From Tetracentron sinense (lineage: Eukaryota > Streptophyta > Magnoliopsida > Trochodendrales > Trochodendraceae): 64,000 bases of DNA. A model generated the notes under the pieces. The model ran no database searches, was not told where the DNA came from, and saw only the letters and a list, made by a program, of their open reading frames with translations. The stretch is taken from contig CM026568.1 of the NCBI GenBank assembly GCA_015143295.1, forward strand, positions 16,684,607 through 16,748,606, written 5' to 3'. Positions 34,001 through 45,876 of the stretch are shown one piece after another (the stretch's first letter is position 1; each line of letters begins with the position of its first letter). Made by a program: the position numbers and the translations under genes.

Positions 34001-34212
34001 TGCCAACTGCTGTTGTGGGTAGTAGTGAATGAGAGTTGGGACAAAATATATATATAATTATATCAATATGACAACTATCATGTAACGACACGGCAAATCT
34101 ATCTTCTTCTTCACCTAATAAAAGAAAAAAAATATTGTATCAAGATGACAACTATCACGTAATGGCAGTAAAACATAATAAAATTAAATAAACAAATAAA
34201 AATTAGAAATTG

Positions 34213-34322
34213 GAATAGTTACCTCACCATCCAAAAAGAGCCTGGAACTTAGAATAGTTACCTCACCATCCAAAAAGATCCTAAAGCTTAGAATAGTTAC
34301 CTCACCATCCAAAAAGAGCCAA
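34213..34322. repeat. 39-bp tandem repeat, three copies
   Basis: GAATAGTTACCTCACC starts at 34213, 34252 and 34291, exactly 39 bp apart, each followed by ATCCAAAAAGA. It lies between the transposase end and the left part of the hAT element. Confidence 0.85.
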
Positions 34323-34434
34323 AAAGCGATAAACTCTACATGTCAACAAATTGTAAAACCATATTAGATATAATAAATTGTGTTGCATAGTAAAACAATT
34401 TAATAAAAAATGAATACATATAAAAAAAAATTAC

Positions 34435-36494
34435 CTAAGAAGATCGATCGTCATCTGCATCACTATTCGACTCAAGGACATCGCCATACAATGCAAGAGA
34501 GAGACCTTCATCAAATGATGGACGCAACCAATCCTCTGTGCAAATCAATGCCTCTATAGTCTTCAGAAGTAAAGAGCTACGGTATTTGCTTATAACTCTA
34601 CCCCCAGTACCGAACGCTGACTCCGATGATACTGTTTTTATTGGAATAGATAAAACATCGTGAGCCATCCTAGAGAGTGTGTGAAACCTTGTATTGTTGG
34701 ACTTCCACCACTGCAAAATGTCAAAATCTGACCCTAGGCCACGAAGAAGGCCCTCATCCAAATAAACATCTAAATCAGATTTTAATGTTTCTAATGACAC
34801 TTTATTTAAAAGAAAGCTATCGAAGTCAGCATCATCATCATGGGCTGCATCACTGCACCCAACGGCCTGGGAAGTGCTCTCTTCCATACTTTCCGGCACA
34901 CTCAAATATAAATCATATAGTTCATATAAGGCATCACGGAATTTTTTCATCTCTTGCTCAACTCTGTAATTAGAATAGATCTTCGGGAAACAATATCGAA
35001 TAAGAGCCATCTTGTATCTAGGATCTAAAATTTCCCAAATGGCCATTAACAAACTACATTCACTCCAATATTTATCGAATTTTTCCTTCATTGGATAAAC
35101 CATCCCTTGCATAAATATAGGTCCATTGATTGCTTTTTTCAACAAAATATCTTTAATTTTCCAAATTTCTGGCAAAAAGACATTTGAGGTAGGATATTTG
35201 CTTCCAGAAAATAATTTTGTGCAATTGTAAAATACCTTTAAAAACTTGCACACCTCATCGGCATTTGACTAGTCTTCAGCCGATGGTAACCAATGGAATT
35301 TTGCATCCCATTCAGCAAAATGTGGAAAAGCGAGTCTTAACTCAAAAGCCGCATCCAACATCTCATATGTCGAATTCTAACGGGTACAAACATCTAATTT
35401 CAAGCCTCTTTTACATGATAAGCCTAAACATTTAACACATTCATTAAAACTGTGGTGTCAAGATTGAGAACCTCGAATGTACTTAATGCTCTCGCAAATG
35501 TTCTCAATGGTAGACTCAATCAATGCAAGCCCATCTCTAACAATAAGATTTAAAATATGAGCAGAACAATGCACCTGAAAGAAAGAAAAAAAATAGAATG
35601 TATCCTAAACATGTACAATGTTTAAAAATTATACAAAAATGAGTAGAATAACTATGTTTAAAAAATTATACCTGAAAAATTTTCCCACCAAAATAGAGTT
35701 TTCCGACTAACTCGAAAGTCGCTTTAATACTTCTTATGACAAGATCATATGCCGATGCATTGTCCAAAGTAATTGCAGAGATCTTATGTTCGATAACCCA
35801 CTCTACAAGACACTGATATATAACATCAACAATATCAAATCCAGTGTGGGGAGGAGGAACATGTCGAAAATTTAAAATCCTCTTATGTCGAACCCAATCG
35901 GCATCCAAATAATGTCCTGTCAAAGACATATAACCCATATTTTGACTACAAGATGTCCACATGTCCGAGGTTAAACTGATTCTCTCTATCATCATCAACT
36001 CATTCTTCAGATTTAGTTTTTTTGCTTTAAATATTTTCATACATTCGTTTTTAATCATCCCACGTGATATCTTTTCATGTAATGGGTTAAGATATTCACA
36101 CAATCCAGTAAATACCTTACTTTCCACAAATTTAAATGGCTTCTCTTCTAAAATTACCAACTTTACAACCCATTCTCTAGCCTTATAAGTTTCATATTTG
36201 TGGATTCCACCTTTGCTTCCATCTGTTTCAGATTCCCCAAATGCCAATACTTGTTGGCCTCTGCCTAAATTCACCCGTCTCGGACATTTACGCAAATGAC
36301 GATGTACATGAGTTGCTGCACCTTGCGCATTTGGTTTAAATTAAGAACTTCTTACAGTGTCTACAAATCAATTTTTTGGATCCATCAGTCATGAATTTTT
36401 CATTAAATTCACCCCAGACCTTAGATCATTTCTTGGCCCTTTTCGGAGATGCATCTTGGCTTTCATTTATGAGTTCTGGTTGATTGGATGACAT
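34435..36494 (-). pseudogene. hAT transposase (BED finger, RNase H-like core, dimerisation domain)
   Basis: An ATG at 36494 starts a BED-finger region (W-GEFNEKF, then CRHCKKFL, about 36415-36350). It is broken by a TGA just before the Trp, by a stop after FL, and by a frameshift near 36340. 36295-35666 encodes the DDE/RNase H-like part (MIERISLTSDMWTSCSQNMG, SAITLDNASAYD). A GT-AG intron probably lies at 35670-35577, and the frame resumes with VHCSAHILNLIV. Two further stops at 35379 and 35270 both replace Trp (TGG to TAG). 35253-34435 carries the C-terminal dimerisation domain (SFLLNKVSLETLKSDLDVYL, LSIPIKTVSSESAFGTGGRV, ALICTEDWLR). The family is RICESLEEPER-like hAT. It is inactive. Confidence 0.88.
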
Positions 36495-37659
36495 CTAAAC
36501 ACAATTAAAAAAAAATTGTATGAATAAATAAAGCATAAACAAAATGCAGGTCTCTTAACAAGAGATATGATTGCAAATGAGAGCACATGACAAAGTGGAG
36601 ATGCTAAATTAATTACTAGGATATCTTCCAGAAGCTATTTATTACCAACATACTTATAATCAAATTTTCTCCTACATAACAATTAAAAAACATTTTTCTA
36701 ATACCCTAATTAGAGAATATTAATTCAAAATTTTTTAGATAAAATACTTCTTCCTTTCAACAATTACAGTAACAACTAACAGTTGTGTTCTATAAGAATA
36801 ATAAAATATAAGAAACATTTACAACTCGGTACTCATACACAATTCTAGTATTTTCTATAGTTTGGGTCAGAAAGTGGAATCTATACACAATTCATTTTCT
36901 CCATCTATTAAAAACAACTTGCAGAACCCTAGTCGCTAACAATGCTTTCAATCTTTCTTTTATTGACATCAATAGGTACTAACAATTAGAAATTAAGAAA
37001 TGAGATATATGAATGGCAGCATAAGGGAGTCATGACACACCTGAGAAATCGGATGGGTAGCTCTACTCTAGCGTGGTGATGGCCGCAAAAGGGACAGAAG
37101 AGAGCTAAGCCGCTGATTTTCAGAATGGTCTATTACTCTCCAATGAGATCTATTGATGGTCACAAAAGGAGGCCAAGCTGTAAATGTAACTTGCAGATGA
37201 GAGGCGGAGAGGGTTAGGGTTCCTTCATAACTTTTATTTTATATACGAGAAAAAAAATAGAGTAAAGCCATAGAGGTGAAGAAGCTGAAAATGTAACCTA
37301 AGAGGCGAGGTTGAGCAAGGGGTTAGGGTTTCATAATGTTTGTTAGCTTTCTTTCATACAAGAGAAAGAAAACTACTGACTAGATGCATAGGAGAGATAA
37401 AGAAGATGAAGAGCTGTAGAGGTAACCAGCGAAAGCAATAAAGGGTTAGGGTTTCTTACCTTTCATTTTATTAAAGAAGAACAGGGAAAGTTGTGAAAAT
37501 GAAGAGTTAGGGGGAAAACCGAAAATGAAAACGGCAGGAAGAGGGAAAGTGTGTGGTGAAAATGAAAAGTTGGGGGGGGGGGGGGGAATTGAAAATGGAA
37601 TCGTGATTTTCAAGAAAGAGTAAAGGTAAACATATATATGATATTTATTAAAATCTATA

Positions 37660-37870
37660 TACTCAAGCCGAGCCGAGTTCAACTCGAATCAAGCCTTCAT
37701 CAAACCGAGCTTCGATCCGAGTTGAATCAAACATAGTTTAGCTCGAGCTCGGCTCGTTTCATTTTTCAAACTCAAAACTAATCTTGGCTCGACTCGATTG
37801 AGCTAAAAAATCCTGTTTGAGCTCGGCTTAATCGAGTCGAACTAAGACGAGCCGTCGAGCCGACTCGGTT
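37660..37870. repeat. Right subterminal motif array of the hAT element
   Basis: Dense GAGCTCGGCTCG, GACTCGATTGAGC and CGAGCCGACTCGG motifs, mirroring the left end at 32665-32850. A 15-G run lies further inside, near 37573-37587. Confidence 0.75.
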
Positions 37871-37892
37871 TGGATACAGCCCTACCTGAAGT

Positions 37893-38381
37893 GACTCTGA
37901 ATGCACATTTTAGTGGGTTCATTTTCAGTTGGTATCTCTGAAGCCTATCAAAGACGTCGTGAAGGTCTTGGAGATAATCTGTTCTACTTTTTGATTTCAC
38001 TACCAAATCATCGACGTTACATTCAACCTTCTTGTGTAGCATGTCATCGAAGATCTTCTGGATAGCGCGTTGGTTGGTGGCACCAGCATTAATGAGTCCA
38101 AATGACATTACTCTGTAATAGTAGATTTCCTTCGGTGTGCGAAAAGCTGTGAACTCCTCGTCCTTTGGCGCCATCCTGATTTGATTGTAGTCAGATGACC
38201 CATCCATGAAGGACAAGGCTTCATGCCTAAGTGTCGCATCCACCATGAGTTCGGTGATTGGCAACGAGAAATCGTCTTTAGGGCATGCATTGTTCAGGTC
38301 ACAAAAGTCAACGCACACTCGAATTTGCCCATTATTCTTCTTCCGGAGGTTCTTGAATAGTGATGTGGTTGACAGTGACAA
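37893..38381 (-). pseudogene. Tat reverse transcriptase, N-terminal part
   Basis: The minus-strand frame gives the RT fingers/palm: VCVDFCDLNNACPKDDFSLP, HEALSFMDGSSDYNQI-like, FRTPKEIYYYRVMSFGLINA, then the palm (DDLVVKSK) and KCAF at the hAT junction. The FCDLNNACPKDDFPLP-type motif is characteristic of Tat/Ogre RT. The other half lies beyond the hAT element at 32312-32639. Fossil copy. Confidence 0.88.
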
Positions 38382-38816
38382 TATCTTTTACTTCATCTGT
38401 TTCTTTTCTCCGTTCAGTGAAGATGATGGTATTTTGTTTTACTGTCAAAGTATCTTCAGCTGCCACTTCAAGAATTGTTTGTTGTTTTATTTCGGACGGG
38501 ATGATACTTTTTGGTTCATCGACGTTTTTACGACTAACGTCCTTCTTTCCTTGCCTACGTCACTTTCAAGTCTTCTTCTGAGGAGTAGACTCATCGATTT
38601 GTTCTCATGAGCCTAAGTGAGTAAGTACTGATTCACGTTGTTGAGAAGCTTGCAGATTCAAAGTCGTGTTGTCTCTTGCTCCTAATCGTTCGAACACTGA
38701 AGTGTTGTGTTGGCCGATGCGATCAAAGATGGAACCACGACGTGAAGTAGTATCTTCAGACTCATCATTAACTTGGATTGTAATGTTGAGTAGATATCAT
38801 ATTCTTTCCTGAGATC

Positions 38817-40670
38817 TTAATTGGCACATTTGGTGTAGATCCAACTCCAAGAAGACTGACAAAAACTCTCTCCACCTTTAACAAGTTTAGCTTGTGTTTT
38901 TGTTAGGTCATGAATTTGGTTAAGAGGAAGAACTTCGCCCAAACGTATGGGCTCCCCTTTCCCATAACCAGATTTTTTGAAGATTTTTGCCATCTTAGGT
39001 CTATACCATCCGTCAAAACTTACTTGAGTTGAATTATTTTCACATTCACTGAGAGTTGACGAAGATGTAGAAAATCTGACTATCGGTGGGTTTGTGATTT
39101 TTGACTTGATTAGCAGCACTACTAGAAAAATCAATCCATTTCAGAAGGTGTCTAAGTCGGCTTTGGAGAGAGTAGGCTAGCAAGAGCGAGCTTTGTCCTC
39201 TTTGGGATTGCTTCGAAAGAGGTTGTCCTGGCTTATGACATGATTGTGGAATGTATCGCAGTACTGGGACTGGCTTTGGGATGATTTCAGAAGCCGGTGT
39301 TGACTTGCTCCTCTCTCCTTGCTTTGACACTGATTTAACCTTCACTTCCTTCTTTTGGTACTTGATAGATGGAAGGGGCTCTGCTTGGGAGGTGAAGACC
39401 TTTTTTACTTTGTCAGTGAGAGACTTGTTGGAATATGACATCGAAATTGGAAGTGCTTCCGGAAGGGTATCACACTCCGTGTAAAACTTTGCATCAGCGA
39501 AGTATGTTTTAGCTTTTGTAAATGGATGGTCTTCGGCAACAACTCACTATTGTGCACCATCCTAGTAGTACTTGAAGCATTGGTGCAGCGTAAATGGTAC
39601 CACTTCTGTCTCTTGCAGCCATGGGCGTCCATGGAGTAAGTGGTATGAATTCTTGCAGTCGATAACATGAAAGAGTGTTGTTGACTCTAAGTCTCCAATT
39701 GTGAGTTTTAAGCGGATCATACCGATGGCCCTTTGCCCCCCTTGGTTGAAGCCTTGGATCACCAATCTGCTTCAAGCTAGTTGGTCTGTAGAGATGTCAA
39801 TTTGATGCATTATTCTAATCGGCATGACGTTGACAGCAGACCTGCAGTCGAGGAGAATCCGCTGGACTTTTTGTTCATTCACATAGCTCGTGACATACAG
39901 TGGTCTGTTGAGAGGATGGGAGCCAAGTTGTAAGTCATTGTCAGTGAAGCTGATGGTTGATATGCATGAGGCGTATGCCCCCGGTTGTTCTTGAATCATG
40001 GCCTTTCTCTTGTACTTTTCAGGATTGATTAAAACAGAAGCTAAAGTTAGCCGAGTTTTCTTTGACAAATGGAGGGCTTCAAGGAGGCTCAAATTAACTA
40101 TTGATTCTTCAACGTCAGAAATGTCATATTCTCCTCTACTAGAATGCTCTTCTTCATGACTTGTAGAAGAGTAATTTTCAGGTCCATCATTGACTTGTTC
40201 TTTAGATGAGTCTGCTTCAACCTGGTAGCACCCAACAATGTAAGTCGATTCTTGTTGTTGCTCTTGGAGGAACCACCTTGGTATATATGAAATCACCAAA
40301 AGTGATTGGTATTAGAAGAGGTTGTTGGAAGATCTCCTCGAGATCGGTAGGAGGCACTTTGAATGTCTACTTCTTTACTGCTTTCTTCTTCTTCTTCAAC
40401 CCAACTCCCAGTCGAGTCTTTCTTCTAGTCCGCTTCGGTCTTTGGGGAAGTGGAGAAGGTGACTGTTGCACGCATTGCCGCCACGTATCAGTGTCCAACC
40501 ATCATCGTCATCGAGGTTAGAGTTCTCAATTGACTCGGATTCAATTCCGATAGGAGAACGTTGTTGGTGACGTGGTTGAGGCAAAGCGGTTTGTTCCAGA
40601 TTTCACCCCAGGTTCTGTGGTAACGCCGTTGCCTTTGTTGTTTAAAGCGAAAGCGGCGATGTGAGCGCAA
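38817..40670 (-). pseudogene. Tat gag-protease region
   Basis: Minus-strand pieces include DDDDGWTLIRGG (about 40500), a motif common before the protease in Tat/Ogre elements. A long acidic linker (40299-39990) and a protease-like segment (YVNEQKVQRILLDCRSAVNV, about 39890-39830) follow, continuing into PLTPWTPMAARD-like residues near 39620. The rest links to RT. Several breaks; fossil copy. Confidence 0.65.
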
Positions 40671-40734
40671 AATTCATCTTCTTTGCTTTCAAATTTCCTC
40701 CATTGTTGTATGGAGTTTGTTGTTTGTTGTGGGG

Positions 40735-42080
40735 GACTATCATTCCAGTCTGAGTAAACTCAGACTGTTAAATTACCTTCCCTGTATCGGGGAAGAACCT
40801 CTGATTAAGATGAAGAATAAAAAAGAAGAACAAGATTTGAATAAACATATTTTTATTTATTCAATGGGGTTGCCCAAATCCTATGTAGGCGTTACAAGTG
40901 CCTCATTGAGGTCTTTTCAAATAAAGAAAAAGAATGGTGGCCATATTTAAGGCTCACCTTGTATTCCCCATATTGTGGAGTCTTTTTCTTCACCTGCTTG
41001 TTTGTGTTTTCTGCTGCTTGAAAAAGAGAGTTTTTTTTTTTCTTGTTCGTGTGTCTCTTCTGTGTGTGTTTCTTATGAGAAACACACCTTTTATGAGTTT
41101 AAGAGAGTCATTTTTTTGGACTCCCTCTTTGACTCCCTTATTTTAGGAAAGTCAAAAGGGGCTCTCCTCTTAGAGGATGTTAGCTTGTGGGTCTCCCTTA
41201 TCTCGAAGAGTCCTCAGGCTTCAGAGAATCCTCTTCTTTTGATGACTCTTATACCAGGTTTTTCCTTTTTGGGGGGAATCCAAGTACCTTTCCAAAAGGA
41301 GGATCTTTAATCACATCCTTTCCTAGGATAAGGACATAGTCCTAATCCTAAAATAATCATGGGGTGCCATGTGGCATCCCATGGGATTTTAAAAGAGGAG
41401 ATCCTTATCTTGGGATCCCCCCACAGCTTGACAGAAAATCATTTTTTTAAGGATTCTCTGCCCTATGACAGTCAAATACTGACTATTAGCTGGGACAGAT
41501 TGGCTTAGGCCAGTCCACGGACTAGGATGAGACCATAAGTCTCAACCACGGATTAAAGGATGAGACCAGAGGTCTCAACCACGGATCACAAGGTGAGACC
41601 ATAGGTCTTAACCATGGATCACCAGGTGAGACCATAGGTCTCAACCACGGATCACCAGGTGAGACTATAGGTCTCAACCACGGACCACAAGGTGATGCTT
41701 GTGGTATGGGTTAGATCCAGGACATGATATTTGATCCGTGAGGGTTTTATCTTTATGGATTTAACACGAGTCAGTATTTTGGAGGTTGACACTAAATATG
41801 GATCCGTGAGAGTTTTATCATCACGGATGAACACGTATCACCCTCATGAAGGCTGGCACCAAATATTGGATCCGTGAGGTTTATCCTCACGGATCAAATC
41901 TCACCCTGCTTAGCTAGGTAATTGATGCCAGCCATCAGCATCTAATGTTGACAACTAAAGGTATTACGCGTGCCACAGGCACGTGTGAACCTAAACCGTC
42001 TCTCCGAGAGTTTGTGATCAGGTATGTGTCATTGCACACACACCTGGGCGATGGACAATAAGATTTTCACTGCCCACAGG
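40735..42080. other. Non-coding spacer or nested repeat in the Tat element
   Basis: About 1.35 kb separates the gag and protease regions and has no Tat coding sequence. It starts GTGGGGGACTATCATTCC, has long T-runs, and holds a 33-bp tandem array (41515-41710) and three spaced GGATCCGTGAG repeats (about 41731-41885). It could be a solo LTR or an Ogre-type spacer. No matching target duplication was found at the edges. Confidence 0.4.
41515..41710. repeat. 33-bp tandem repeat, about six copies
   Basis: CCACGG (once CCATGG) starts units at 41515, 41546, 41579, 41612, 41645 and 41678, mostly 33 bp apart, each with GGTGAGACCATAGGTCTCAA. The inner GAGACC...GGTCTC gives each unit a small inverted repeat. 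Confidence 0.88.
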
Positions 42081-42103
42081 CGGCGTAGATGGTGGACTTT
42101 TCA

Positions 42104-43776
42104 TTAAAACGGGACCGAATGATCCAAAGACACACTTGTCATGTTTGAGGAAGCTACGTCGGTGACTGAGTCAAGATCAATCTTTCCTTGACGAGCTAGG
42201 CCCATTATCTTTTCTTTGAGAACGAAACATTTTTTAACCGAATGACTGATCACTTGGTGGAACCGACAATATCTTTGATCTTCATCACGCCCTACTTCTT
42301 CTGGACGTTTGGAGGGTGGCAAGTCAATCAACTTTAAACTTAATAGTTGATCAAGCATGCCAGAGACCTCAGAGTCTGGAAATGGGTATTCCTTCACTTC
42401 AAGCTCCTTCAGGGTCAATCTGGATTTTCCTTCTTCTTGAGATGTGACTGCCTTGGACGACTCCTGCTTTTGTTTGTCAAAAATTTTAGTCGGCTTATTG
42501 ATAGTGGTGATGGTCATGGCCTCCTTAGTTTGGAGGATCTCAATGCAGTCGATGGCCTTTTCTCATACTTATGGGAATCACTTAATAGTGGATCTCCATG
42601 TCGTGGGCCTGCATAACCAGTTCTTCGAAGGAGCAAGGCTTAATTCCTTTGAGGATGTAGAGAAGCCCCCAATGCATTCCTTGAATACACATCTCGATAG
42701 CGGAAGATTCAGAAAGTCGATCCCTACAGTTAAGTGCAAGGTTCCTCCACCGATCAATGTAGTCAACGACTGGTTCGTTCTTCCTCTGTTTGACAGCGGC
42801 AAGCTCCACCATGCTCATTGTCCTTCGAGTGCTATAGAAACGGTTAAGGAACTTCCGCTCCAATTGATCCCAACTATCGATGGAACCGGAATCAAGGTCG
42901 ATATACTAGTCGAATGCGTTTCCTTTGAGAGAACACACAAACTGCTTGATCATGAAATCGCCGTATGTGCCGACGTTGTTGCAAGTTTTAACAAAGTGAG
43001 CGACATACTGCTTTGGGTTGCCCTTGCCATCGAACTGTTGAAACTTTAGTGGTTGATATCCTGTCGGAAAGCGCATCTATTCAATGCATTGCGTGTATGG
43101 CTTGACATAAGCCAATGAAGAGTGTGGTACACCACCATATTAGGAGTGGATGGTGTCAGTGATCATTGCCTGCAGTTGTCGAACAAAGAGTGAGACAACT
43201 AATGTTTGATGAGTATCTCGACCTAGATCTGGTGAGTAGAATGTATTCCGGATTTTGTTCCTCCGTGTCACGGGGTCCTCGAAGAGTGAATCCCATATTT
43301 TGTTCATCCTCGTCGCGAGGTCCTTGGAGATGGAACTCGGGGGGATTTGTTGGTCCTTAACTAGATTCATCCATTTGATTGTTCTTTTCTAAGCGGTTAA
43401 TAAGGCTCGCAATTTGAACATCTTTGTCTTTGACCGCCTTTGTCAATCTTGCAATGAAGTTGGCCATTTGAGCGAGTTGTTCATCAACTGATGTCGCCTC
43501 CATCATCATTGCTGGTCTAAAAGAAGTATGTGTTGAAAAGTTGGGATAGATTTGATTTCGCGACCTGTCGGAGCCTTGTTGTTGAGATGGGGAGGTCATA
43601 TAATAAGATTCGGACGTCGATCCGGTACTAGACTGCACTTCGGAAGGACTACCATAGGATATAGCCACTGACATCCTGGCCAGCGCAGACTCATTATTTT
43701 GCATCGTTTTGTTAACGCGTGCTTTACGGTGCTGAGAAAGGGCCTCAACCAGATGAGAGGCACCGGAAAACGTCAT
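42104..43776 (-). pseudogene. Tat gag region
   Basis: Minus-strand pieces in order: 43776-43357 (N-terminal region ending in a coiled-coil-like VDEQLAQMANFIARL and QIASLINRLEKNNQ), 42863-42582 (retrotransposon gag domain, [20 protein letters not shown] and [18 protein letters not shown]), and 42517-42104 (SFGS-like tail with CRFHQVISHSVKKCFVLKEK, the Tat Gag C-terminal motif). Together they identify the capsid gene of a Tat element. Fossil copy. Confidence 0.82.
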
Positions 43777-43968
43777 ATGACAAGTCTCTCACTGATCATC
43801 ACCGGCAGTTTGTGCAGATCCAAATCCAAAAGAGGTTGTGTTCCTCTTTCCTTGAACGATATTGATTGCAACAACAATGGTATTCTTGGAAGCCATTGGT
43901 GTTGTTGAAGACGATTTGCAACTGAAAGATGAGAGGTTGAGAGTGTTCCACCGGGCGTGCGAGAAATT

Positions 43969-44814
43969 TGTCGACACAAAATTTCGTGGACGAAATAGTG
44001 GAGGATCAAATAACAATTTACTATTAAAAATGGTACACTCTCAATAAACCTTCTGATTAACAATCAGAGTTTCAAAAAAATAAATTTGATGACAAGAATA
44101 AGGGGCCGATGGACGTGTTCCTCGCTCTTGAAGAAGTTGTGTGACTCTCTTCTCTTTGGTAAGAACCGGACTTTAACTTTAACTTGATCTTCTTTGGAGA
44201 TTGTAGTAGCTTTATCCTTCCTTCCGTGCTTTGTGCGTTACCGGCTAGGAGATATTTTTCTCTTTGAAAGACTTGCTTTGGCTTGATTCCTCTTTGAAGA
44301 GCTTTGAGTCCCTTCTTTGATCTTGTCTTCTTTTCTCGAATCTTTGTCTTTTCTTTGATTTCTCTCTTAAGGTCTTGTCTTGATTGTCTGTGAATGATCT
44401 TTTCTTTTGACTTGAGACTTATTTATAGACTCTTGGTATGGGGATCTTGTGGGTCCCACTTCTTTTAATGATTTTAAACTCATAAAGTTGGCGGGCCGAC
44501 CCATGTGGTAGGTTTATGGCTTCTTTATGGACGGACCCAGTTTGGTAGGTGTAAGGCCCATTTAACTTTGACTTCAGATTTGCAGGCTTTCTTCTTCGTG
44601 CCTAAAACCCGGGCCATCGAAGGCCCATTTGGACTTGATCTTGGATTTTGGGTTTTCTACTTCGTGCTCAAATCCGGGCCACGGAAGACCCATTTCTTAT
44701 CATTGGGCTAAATTTAATTGTATAGAGCCTTTTTCATGGTCGTATGGATCTTTTTCCAACTTTACGGGCATGTAGGGCCCTTTTTGTAAAGTTGACAATT
44801 TTTAGGGTTCTACA
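43969..44814 (-). repeat. Right (5') LTR of the Tat element
   Basis: It starts TGTCGACAC on the plus strand and ends TTCTACA, next to GCTGC. In element orientation it begins TGTAGAACCC and drives transcription leftward. Confidence 0.86.
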
Positions 44815-44924
44815 GCTGCCAAATAGTTTTACTGTCTACAGATTTATTTCTTACAGATATTTTTGTCACATATCTATTTTGACTAGATCTGTCCAAAATA
44901 GACAAGATCAGGAAGATATACCAA

Positions 44925-45075
44925 ACGAACCCTTTGTATGGTTAGTGGTTAGTTTATGAATTAGAGCTTTTGTGGACTCATCACTCTGGGGGGTGGGGAT
45001 TGGATCCCAGACCTCCCTCAACAGAGAGAACACACCCCACCACTGAAGCAAGAGGCAGGTAACTTGAATAAAAAA
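44925..45075 (-). mobile_element. tRNA-derived SINE-like copy
   Basis: On the minus strand, TTGCTTCAGTGGTGGGG resembles an RNA polymerase III A box and GGGATCCAATCCC a B box, 30-40 bp apart, as in plant tRNA-derived SINEs. The 3' tail and target duplication were not resolved, so this is tentative. Confidence 0.4.
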
Positions 45076-45876
45076 CTTGACAAAGTGGAAGCAACGCTTG
45101 CTTGCATAACCCAGGATCAAAGTCAGACCACTAATCTTGAACCGATACTAACCTTGTTAACTGGGATAGTGTAATTACCGAAACACCCCTAACCTTGTCC
45201 CATATTTATGAAGGGGTTGTTTAACATCATTCCTGTAACTATTTTTCTTATCCTGGGAACAGAAACAGTATAAACGCATTTGGCAAGTCATATTTAGGAA
45301 ACGATTTTAAGAATCTTCCTGCTTTAGGAATAATTTTTAGGGAACAAAAAAAAGTCGCTTTTCAGAATCAATTCTAAGAAACACGTTTAATACGAACGAG
45401 ATAAGCATCAAAATTGATGAGATAGATGATACATAATAAAAAATTTGGTATTTTATTATACCTATACTCGTGGCCCGCACATGATTGTATAGTCTTAATG
45501 ATTGTAAGATAGTAGACCAAAATAGTATGATTTTAATGAATTTGACATTCAAATTTATATATTCACTCTAATGAAGAAAAGGAATTGAATTCTAGAACCG
45601 AATTAAGTACAAAACATACAACATTGATTATTTAACCGTGTGTTCGTTGCATTCGAAATGACAAAAAAGAAATTAGAAGAGTTTCAAATAAGAGACCAGT
45701 CGCATTTACTCCAATTTTTTTCACAGACGCAAGTTGGAGATAGCACGTCGAGATGTTTCAATATTAACAATTAAAATAAATAAAAATCTAACAATGGTTG
45801 ACATTTGTTTGGCCCCAGTTGCTTCTTTGGAAGATTTGCGACTAGAGCTAGCAAAATCCAAAAAAATATATAGTCA
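45076..45876. other. Intergenic, no gene supported
   Basis: AT-rich DNA. A 63-codon open frame (45734-45925) shows no recognisable domain, and its last part lies in a duplicated repeat, so I do not call it a gene. Confidence 0.35.

Larger units (their letters stand above)
32648..37884 (-). mobile_element. hAT transposon nested in the Tat reverse transcriptase
   Basis: The 5.24-kb element has terminal inverted repeats (TAGGGGTATATTCAAACC on the left, TAGGGCTGTATCCAAACC on the right, read inward) and an 8-bp target duplication. A decayed transposase gene runs on the minus strand (36494-34435). Both subterminal regions (about 32665-32850 and 37660-37870) are dense arrays of GAGCTCG, GGCTCGA and GACTCGA motifs, the kind of subterminal repeats hAT transposases bind. 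Between the transposase and the left end are exon-like pieces (33229-33526), a 39-bp triplicate and a duplicated 200-bp block. It inserted after the Tat element was already in place. Confidence 0.92.
24041..44814 (-). mobile_element. Ty3/gypsy element, Tat lineage, with nested insertions
   Basis: LTRs at 24041-24898 and 43969-44814 both start TGTCGACAC, and the whole is flanked by the same 5-bp target duplication GCTGC (24036-24040 and 44815-44819). Minus-strand parts in order from the right are gag (about 43776-42104), a protease region (about 40670-38800), reverse transcriptase split by an hAT transposon, RNase H with an added archaeal-type RNase H (to about 31165), and then nested copia DNA where integrase is expected. 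An antisense plant-mobile-domain ORF and a tandem array precede the 3' LTR. The extra RNase H and the antisense ORF mark the Tat lineage. The LTRs differ by roughly 7-9 percent by eye, which suggests a few million years. It is clearly broken, with many breaks plus at least two insertions. Confidence 0.88.
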
